Part shown: in pieces, positions 6,143 to 12,225 of the stretch
Numbering within the stretch: the stretch's first letter is position 1
Layout of the letters: each line of letters begins with the position of its first letter
DNA from: Verrucomicrobiota bacterium
Lineage (GTDB): Bacteria; Verrucomicrobiota; Verrucomicrobiia; Limisphaerales; UBA1100
Reading direction: 5' to 3'
DNA: 13,445 nucleotides
Assembly: GCA_028872685.1 (NCBI GenBank)
Contig: JAPKEI010000032.1
Span: 1-13,445 of the forward strand
Made by a program: the position numbers and the translations under genes
The notes under the pieces: generated by a model
The model's input: the letters and a program-made list of their open reading frames with translations, nothing else
Told to the model about the DNA's origin: nothing
Database searches by the model: none

Positions 6143-7600
6143 ATGAACGACGAACAGGATTACCCCAAACATTACTGCGGCGTTTTCGGCGTGCACGGCC
6201 ATCCAAGCGCCGCCGAGCTAACGTACTACGGGCTGTACGCGCTGCAGCATCGCGGCCAGGAAAGCGCCGGCATCGTTTCCTACGACGGCACGCAGTTTCG
6301 CGAGCACAAAGGTATGGGCCTTGTACCGCAGGTTTTTAAAGGCAATGTGCTGCACGATTTGGTGGGGCACACCGCCATTGGCCACGCGCGCTATTCCACC
6401 ACCGGCAGTTCCAACATCGGCAACGCGCAGCCGCTCACGGTGGATTGTTCGCGCGGTCAAATTTCCATCGCCCACAACGGCAACCTCACCAACGCCGCTA
6501 TCCTGCGCGAGGAACTTGAAGAGGGCGGCTCCATTTTTCAAACCACGGTCGACAGCGAAATCGTTTTACACTGGCTTGCCCGACCCACCAGCAACGGCGA
6601 GAACATACTCGTCAGCACCATCCGCAAACTCGAGGGAGCGTACTCGCTCATCATCCTCACCGAAAACGAAATGATCGGCGTGCGCGATCCGCACGGCTTC
6701 CGCCCGCTGTGTATCGGCCAGCTCGCAAGTGGCGCGTACGTGCTCAGTAGCGAAACCTGCGCGTTGGATTTGATTGAGGCAAAGTTCGTGCGTGACGTGG
6801 AGCCGGGCGAGATTGTCATTATCAATGACGACGGGCTGCGCAGCATCCAAGCCTTCCCCGAACAGGAGAAGCGATCGTTCTGTATTTTCGAGTACGTCTA
6901 CTTTTCGCGGCCGGACAGCAATCTCGATGGGCGCAATGTTTATAAAGTGCGCGTGGATATGGGACGCGAGTTGGCACGCGAAAACCCCATCGAAGCCGAC
7001 ATCGTCGTGCCCATTCCCGACAGCGGCAACTGCGCCGCGCTGGGTTACGCGCTGGAAAGCGGCATCCCCTTTGAGATGGCGTTTGTCCGCAATCACTATG
7101 TGGGCCGTAGCTTTCTGCAACCGAGCCAGCTCATTCGCGATTTTAATGTGCGCGTGAAGCTCAATCTCATCACCGATTTGGTGAAGGATAAACGTGTCAT
7201 CATCGTGGATGATTCGATTGTGCGTGGGACCACTTGCCAAAAGCGCGTGAACAGCCTCAAAGAAGCCGGTGCCAAAGAAGTGCACGTTCTCGTGAGTTGT
7301 CCGCCGCACAAGAATCCTTGTGTGTACGGAATTGATTTTCCTGATCGCAGCAAGTTGATGGCCGCCAATAATACGATTGAAGAAATTTGCACGTATCTCA
7401 ATGCCGACTCGCTGAATTACCTTTCGCAAGAAGGCATGGTGCGAGCCACGGGCAAACCGAAGGAATCGTTTTGCATGGCGTGTTACGATGGGAATTATCC
7501 GGTGGAATACGATCCCGCCGTGGACAAGCACATCATGGAACGCCAGCGCGATCGCGCCAAGAGCCTCGTGGCGGAAGACACGCAGCCCAAACTTTTGTGA
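6143..7600 (+). CDS. purF: Amidophosphoribosyltransferase, predicted [4Fe-4S] form
   Basis: The product is 485 aa from the ATG at 6143. An earlier in-frame start at 6062 lies inside purL and would hide the propeptide. This enzyme makes phosphoribosylamine from PRPP and glutamine, the first committed and feedback-controlled step. Residues 1-11 (MNDEQDYPKHY) look like the propeptide that is cleaved to expose the N-terminal nucleophile Cys12 in CGVFG, as in Bacillus. The N-terminal glutaminase carries LQHRGQESAGI and RYSTTGSSNIGNAQP. The C-terminal PRTase domain has the PRPP loop VIIVDDSIVRGTT (352-364). Four cysteines match the iron-sulfur ligands of the Bacillus enzyme: C247 (SFCIFEYVYF), C393 (NPCVYGID), C444 and C447 (SFCMACYDG). 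A [4Fe-4S] cluster and oxygen sensitivity are therefore predicted. purM starts 8 bases downstream. Confidence 0.96.
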   Translation: MNDEQDYPKHYCGVFGVHGHPSAAELTYYGLYALQHRGQESAGIVSYDGTQFREHKGMGLVPQVFKGNVLHDLVGHTAIGHARYSTTGSSNIGNAQPLTVDCSRGQISIAHNGNLTNAAILREELEEGGSIFQTTVDSEIVLHWLARPTSNGENILVSTIRKLEGAYSLIILTENEMIGVRDPHGFRPLCIGQLASGAYVLSSETCALDLIEAKFVRDVEPGEIVIINDDGLRSIQAFPEQEKRSFCIFEYVYFSRPDSNLDGRNVYKVRVDMGRELARENPIEADIVVPIPDSGNCAALGYALESGIPFEMAFVRNHYVGRSFLQPSQLIRDFNVRVKLNLITDLVKDKRVIIVDDSIVRGTTCQKRVNSLKEAGAKEVHVLVSCPPHKNPCVYGIDFPDRSKLMAANNTIEEICTYLNADSLNYLSQEGMVRATGKPKESFCMACYDGNYPVEYDPAVDKHIMERQRDRAKSLVAEDTQPKLL

Positions 7601-7608
7601 TTTATTAG

Positions 7609-8664
7609 ATGGCAAAGACAGCATACGCACGAGCCGGCGTGGACCTCGCGCTGGGTAATCAAGTGAAGGCTGGATTGTCGCGGCTGCTTAAATCCGCTTC
7701 GCGCCCCGAAGTGCTCGGCAAAGTCGGCGGCTTCGGCGGACTTTTCGCGATCAAGCCGGGCAAATACAAAAACCCGGTGCTCGTATCCAGCGTTGACGGC
7801 GTGGGCACCAAGCTCAAGGTCGCCTTTGCGATGAAGCGCCATCATACCATCGGGCAGGATCTCGTAAACCATTGCGTGGACGACATCGCGGTGCTCGGCG
7901 CGGAGCCATTATTTTTTCTTGATTACTTGGGCACCGGCGTGTTGGAACCGAATGTGTTTGAGCAAATCATCGCCGGCTTCGCCCTCGGCTGCGCGGAAAA
8001 TAACTGCGCCCTCATCGGCGGCGAGACGGCGCAGATGTCTACCTTTTATAAAAAAGGCGAGTATGACGTAAGTGGCACCATCGTCGGCGTGGTCGAAAAA
8101 AGTTCAATGCTCGACGGACGCGGCATCAAACCCGGCGACGCCGTCATCGGCATCGCCAGCAGCGGCTTGCACACCAACGGTTATTCGCTCGCGCGCAAAG
8201 TGTTTTTCGAAACCATGAAACTCAAGCCGCGCAGCCGCGTGCCCGAGCTCGGCTGCAGCGTGGGCGATGAACTGCTTAAAATTCACGTGAGCTACGGCCC
8301 GCTCGTGCAGGCGTTGCTGAAAAGTTTCAATAAACCCCGCCGCACCCGCGCCATCAAAGGGTTGGCCCACATTACCGGCGGCGGCTTCATCGACAACATA
8401 CCGCGCGTGCTGCCCAAAAATTGCGGCGTCACCATCCGCCAAGGCACGTGGCCTGTGTTGCCGGTTTTTGATCTCATTCAAAAACACGGCAAAGTCTCCA
8501 CCGCCGAGATGCATCAAGTATTCAACATGGGCATCGGAATGACCGCTATCGTTAGCGGCCCCAAAGCCGATGGCATCCTCCGTAGCATACGCCGCCGCGG
8601 CCACAGCGCGTGGATCATCGGTGACGTGACAAAAGGCCGTGGCAAAGTTAAATTAACAACGTGA
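7609..8664 (+). CDS. purM: Phosphoribosylformylglycinamidine cyclo-ligase (AIR synthetase)
   Basis: The product is 351 aa, normal length. It converts FGAM with ATP to AIR, step 5 of IMP synthesis, taking the product of PurSQL. The opening YARAGVDLALGNQVK is the usual PurM start. SSVDGVGTKLKVAF (60-73) carries the nucleotide and substrate site, followed by HCVDDIAVLGAEPLFFLDYL (88-107), GIASSGLHTNGYSLAR (181-196) and HITGGGFIDNIPR. The segment ALIGGETAQMSTFYKKGEYD differs slightly from the common GGETAEMPGMY form (E to Q, P to S). The function call does not depend on this. The last bases overlap purD as GTGA (8661-8664). No Shine-Dalgarno motif precedes the ATG (TTATTAG). Confidence 0.96.
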   Translation: MAKTAYARAGVDLALGNQVKAGLSRLLKSASRPEVLGKVGGFGGLFAIKPGKYKNPVLVSSVDGVGTKLKVAFAMKRHHTIGQDLVNHCVDDIAVLGAEPLFFLDYLGTGVLEPNVFEQIIAGFALGCAENNCALIGGETAQMSTFYKKGEYDVSGTIVGVVEKSSMLDGRGIKPGDAVIGIASSGLHTNGYSLARKVFFETMKLKPRSRVPELGCSVGDELLKIHVSYGPLVQALLKSFNKPRRTRAIKGLAHITGGGFIDNIPRVLPKNCGVTIRQGTWPVLPVFDLIQKHGKVSTAEMHQVFNMGIGMTAIVSGPKADGILRSIRRRGHSAWIIGDVTKGRGKVKLTT

Positions 8665-9953
8665 ACATTCTCCTCATAGGCGGTGGCGGGCGGGAGCACG
8701 CTTTGGCTTGGAAGTTGGCGCAGAGCAAACGTGTCAAACGACTGTGGGTGGCGCCGGGGAATGGTGGCATCGCGGGCGAGGTCACCGCGGGCGGGGAGTC
8801 GGTGGAATGTGTTCCGGTGGGAACGGAGGATTTGGAGGCGCTTTTGGATTTTGCCCGGGAGCATCAGCCGGATCTCACGGTGGTGGGGCCGGATAATCCG
8901 CTCGCGGCGGGCATCGTGGATTTGTTTGAGGAAAATGGTCTTCGCATTTGGGGGCCCAATGCGAAGGCGGCCCAGTTTGAATCCTCAAAAGTGTTCGCTC
9001 AGGATTTTATGGCGCGGCACAGTATTCCCACCGCGCGCGCAGGAACGTTCAACTTTCCCACCGCCGCCAAAGCTTTCGCGGGCGAGTTGAATGGGCGTTG
9101 CGTGGTGAAGGCGGATGGCTTGGCACTCGGCAAGGGGGTTTTGATTTGTGAAACGCTGAAGGAAGCGGAGGCGGCGATTGACTCGGTGATGGTCGATGAA
9201 CAATTCGGCGAGGCGGGCAATCAAATAGTGATTCAGGAATTTCTCGAGGGCATCGAAATTTCGCTGCACGTGATGTGCGATGGGCGGACCACAATTTTGT
9301 TTCCCACCTCGCAGGATCACAAACGCGCGCTGGACGGCGACAAGGGCCTCAACACCGGCGGCATGGGTACTTTTTCGCCTGCGCCATTTATCAATGACGA
9401 CGAACTGCAAGCGGCCGCCGCGTCGGTGCTGAATCCGTGGCTCACCGGTTGCCTCACCGAGGGCATCGATTTTCGCGGGATGCTTTATCCCGGCCTGATG
9501 TTGACCGCGGATGGGCCGAAGGTGCTGGAGTTCAACGCGCGCTGGGGCGATCCGGAAACGCAGGTTTACCTCATGAGATTAGAAACGGACCTCGTGGATT
9601 TGTTTGAAGCGAGCATCGATCGCCGCCTCGCGGAGATGGACGTACACTGGAACGATCAAGCCGCCGTGTGCGTGGTGATGGCTTCGGGCGGTTATCCCGA
9701 AAGCTACGCCAAAGGCAAACTTATCACTGGCATCGCGGATGTCGATGCGATGGAGGGCGTGAAAGTCTTCCACGCCGGCACAAAATACGAAGGCAAAAAC
9801 CTCGTCACCAGCGGCGGCCGCGTGCTGGGCGTTACGGCGCTGGGCGACACATTAGCCGCTGCCCGCGACCGCGCCTACGCGGCTGTGGATAAAATAAAGT
9901 TTGAAGGCGCGCACGTTCGCGGGGATATTGCCGCCAAGGCGTTGCAGGATTAG
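8661..9953 (+). CDS. purD: Phosphoribosylamine-glycine ligase (GAR synthetase)
   Basis: The product is 430 aa, normal length, starting at a GTG that overlaps the purM stop by four bases. It joins glycine to phosphoribosylamine with ATP (step 2). ATP-grasp architecture: an N-terminal domain with ILLIGGGGREHALAWKL (residues 3-19), the ATP lid region CVVKADGLALGKGVLIC (147-163), the family signature QDHKRALDGDKGLNTGGMG (218-236), and LEFNARWGDPETQ (289-301), whose E290 and N292 are the expected Mg ligands. The C-terminal domain contains VVMASGGYPESYAKGK and RVLGVTALGDTLAAAR, both typical. The enzyme consumes the labile product of PurF and needs glycine, which the SHMT domain encoded 24 bases downstream can supply. 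No truncation or frameshift is seen. Confidence 0.96.
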   Translation: MNILLIGGGGREHALAWKLAQSKRVKRLWVAPGNGGIAGEVTAGGESVECVPVGTEDLEALLDFAREHQPDLTVVGPDNPLAAGIVDLFEENGLRIWGPNAKAAQFESSKVFAQDFMARHSIPTARAGTFNFPTAAKAFAGELNGRCVVKADGLALGKGVLICETLKEAEAAIDSVMVDEQFGEAGNQIVIQEFLEGIEISLHVMCDGRTTILFPTSQDHKRALDGDKGLNTGGMGTFSPAPFINDDELQAAAASVLNPWLTGCLTEGIDFRGMLYPGLMLTADGPKVLEFNARWGDPETQVYLMRLETDLVDLFEASIDRRLAEMDVHWNDQAAVCVVMASGGYPESYAKGKLITGIADVDAMEGVKVFHAGTKYEGKNLVTSGGRVLGVTALGDTLAAARDRAYAAVDKIKFEGAHVRGDIAAKALQD

Positions 9954-9977
9954 CCGGCAGCGTCCATCCAACTGGGA

Positions 9978-12122
9978 ATGAAAAAGATCCTCTTTGTCTG
10001 CACGGGTAATATCTGCCGCAGCCCGATGGCCGAAGGCTTTTTCCGCGAACTCAATAAAGAGCAGAGCGGATTTGAAGCACTGTCGGCGGGTCTGGGCGCG
10101 ATCGATGGCGCGTCGCCCAGCGTGCACTCGGTCACGGCGATGCAGGAATTGGGCATCGATATCACAGACCAGCGTAGTGCGCAGATCACGCCGGAAATGG
10201 TCGCTGAATCCGATTACATTTTCGGCCTTGCCAGCGGGCACGTGGACAATCTCATTCGGTTTTTCCCGCAAGCCCGCGAGCGGATTTTTCTGCTGCGCGA
10301 GTTTGTGGAGGCATTGCCCGCCGACCGCAAGGACATCGCCGATCCCATTGGCGGCGACCTCGCAATTTACAAAGTCTGCCGCAATCAAATCAAGGAGGGC
10401 ATCGAAGCGCTCATTCCGTTTGTGAACCAAACTTCAATGACACAATCATCAGAAAAAAATAACACCCTCGCCATCGGCGCGGATCACGGCGGGTTTGCGC
10501 TCAAGGAAACCTTGCGCGCGCATCTCGAAACCCAAGGTGTCACCGTGCAGGATTACGGCCCCGCGAGTGAAGACTCCTGCGATTATCCGGACTTTGCCCA
10601 AGCAGTGGCTCGCAGCGTGGCCAGCGGGCAACACGCGCGCGGCGTGCTCATTTGCAAATCCGGCGTGGGGATGAGCATGGCCGCCAATAAAGTGGCCGGT
10701 GTGCGCGCGGCGTTGATTGATGATCCAGGCACGGCAGTGCTCGCGCGCCAGCACAACGATGCGAATGTGCTTTGCTTGTCTGCAAACAAAACTGGTGGGG
10801 AAGCGGCCAAAGATATTTTGGAATCGTTTCTGGGCACGGATTTCGAGGGCGGCCGCCACGCGCGGCGCGTTGAAAAATTGGAGACCGATTATCGCGTGGA
10901 AGTGGTAGATCCCGATGTGGACGAGGTGCTTCGCCACGAGAAACAGCGCCAACAAGAAAATATCGAGCTGATCGCCAGCGAGAATTTCACCAGCCCCGCC
11001 GTGATGGAAACGCAGGGCTCCACGCTCACGAATAAATACGCCGAGGGCTATCCCGGAAAACGTTGGTACGGCGGTTGTGAACACGTGGACGTCGTGGAAG
11101 AGCTGGCCATCGAGCGTGCCAAAAAAGTTTTTGGCGCGGAATATGTAAACGTGCAGCCGCATTCCGGCAGCGGCGCGAATATGGGAGTGTACTTCGCGGT
11201 GCTCAAGCCGGGCGACAAATTGCTGACGATGGACCTCAGCCACGGCGGCCATCTCACACACGGGAACGCGGCCAATTTCTCAGGCAAGTTTTTCGAGATC
11301 GTCCACTACGGCGTGCGCAAAGAGGACGAGCGGATTGATTACGATCAACTCGCCGAAATGGCGATGGAACACAAACCGCAAATGATCACCGTGGGCGCGA
11401 GCGCCTATCCGCGCCTCATCGATTTTCAGCGGATGGGCGAGATCGCCAAGGCCAGCGGCGCGATGTTGCTGGCGGATATCGCGCACATCGCCGGGCTTGT
11501 TGCCGCCGGATGTCATCCCAGCCCCGTGCCGTACGCGGATTTTGTCACCACCACCACCCACAAGACTTTGCGAGGCCCGCGCGGTGGTCTCATTATGGCG
11601 CGCGAGGAATACGCCAAAACACTCAACAGCAATGTGTTCCCCGGTATCCAAGGCGGGCCGCTGATGCATGTGATTGCCGCGAAGGCGGTGTGTTTGAAAG
11701 AGGCACTTGCACCGGAGTTCAAGGAATACCAACAGCAAGTTATTTTGAATGCTAAGGCATTGGCCGATGGGATGGAACGGAATGGCTATCGATTGGTGAG
11801 TGGCGGCACAGATAACCATCTGCTGTTGGTAGACGTGCAAAGCAAGGGGCTCACCGGCAAGGAATGCCAGGAAACGCTCGATACAGCGGGCATTACGGTG
11901 AACAAAAACACGATTCCGTTTGAGACTCTTTCTCCGTTCAAAGCCAGCGGCGTACGGCTGGGCACGCCGGCGATGACCACCCGCGGGATGCGCGAGGAGG
12001 AGATGGAAGCGATTGCGGATATGATTGCCGAGGTTTTGGCGGATGTAAAAAATGTTGACGCCGCCCGCAAAGTCCGCCAGCGTGTCCGCGAACTGACCAC
12101 GCGTTTCCCGCTTCCGTATTGA
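9978..12122 (+). CDS. Three-domain fusion: low-molecular-weight protein phosphatase + ribose-5-phosphate isomerase B + serine hydroxymethyltransferase
   Basis: One continuous 714-aa frame. Residues 1-150 are a LMW protein phosphatase: P-loop CTGNICRS (C8, R14) and general acid D122 in DIADPIGGD, a YwlE-like form. Residues about 162-303 are RpiB: GADHGG (D169, H170), VLICKSGVGMSMAANK with C226 at the catalytic cysteine position, QHNDANVLCL (H259) and EGGRHARR (R293, R297). Residues about 307-714 are GlyA: IELIASENFTSP, SHGGHLTHG and TTTTHKTLRGPRGG, where K529 is the expected PLP lysine. Each domain is about full length. The first linker is only about 10 residues and contains Met154. The second seam has almost no linker and no nearby ATG. 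Predicted activities are protein dephosphorylation, ribulose-5-P/ribose-5-P isomerisation, and serine + THF to glycine + methylene-THF. Last gene of the pur operon. Domain calls are strong. Whether the product stays as one chain is unknown. Confidence 0.93.
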   Translation: MKKILFVCTGNICRSPMAEGFFRELNKEQSGFEALSAGLGAIDGASPSVHSVTAMQELGIDITDQRSAQITPEMVAESDYIFGLASGHVDNLIRFFPQARERIFLLREFVEALPADRKDIADPIGGDLAIYKVCRNQIKEGIEALIPFVNQTSMTQSSEKNNTLAIGADHGGFALKETLRAHLETQGVTVQDYGPASEDSCDYPDFAQAVARSVASGQHARGVLICKSGVGMSMAANKVAGVRAALIDDPGTAVLARQHNDANVLCLSANKTGGEAAKDILESFLGTDFEGGRHARRVEKLETDYRVEVVDPDVDEVLRHEKQRQQENIELIASENFTSPAVMETQGSTLTNKYAEGYPGKRWYGGCEHVDVVEELAIERAKKVFGAEYVNVQPHSGSGANMGVYFAVLKPGDKLLTMDLSHGGHLTHGNAANFSGKFFEIVHYGVRKEDERIDYDQLAEMAMEHKPQMITVGASAYPRLIDFQRMGEIAKASGAMLLADIAHIAGLVAAGCHPSPVPYADFVTTTTHKTLRGPRGGLIMAREEYAKTLNSNVFPGIQGGPLMHVIAAKAVCLKEALAPEFKEYQQQVILNAKALADGMERNGYRLVSGGTDNHLLLVDVQSKGLTGKECQETLDTAGITVNKNTIPFETLSPFKASGVRLGTPAMTTRGMREEEMEAIADMIAEVLADVKNVDAARKVRQRVRELTTRFPLPY

Positions 12123-12225
12123 TTTGCTGGGAGATTGCCCAGTTCCACATTCCCCGAATTCCCAACACACAGCTGGGCGCACATTGCGCGGGGCAGAAAT
12201 TTTAACCCACACAACGACACACGAT
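12123..12225 (+). promoter_or_regulatory. C-rich, G-poor leader before rho
   Basis: This 103-base gap holds no ORF I can support. Two stretches are rich in C and poor in G: about 12141-12172 (13 C, 3 G) and 12204-12225. That is the composition of Rho-binding rut sites. Since rho is autoregulated in its leader in Escherichia coli, a similar control is plausible here (inference). A weak hairpin CTGGG/CCCAG (12127-12142) lacks a T-run, and GCGC-ACATT-GCGC lies at 12177-12189. No clear promoter boxes or ribosome binding site were found. Confidence 0.3.

Noticed and set aside
6566..7630. 354-aa open frame antisense to purF
   Set aside because: Shadow of purF. Low-complexity histidine/alanine-rich translation with no domain.
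12127..12142. Hairpin CTGGG/CCCAG after the fusion gene as an intrinsic terminator
   Set aside because: Only five base pairs and no T-run follow it.
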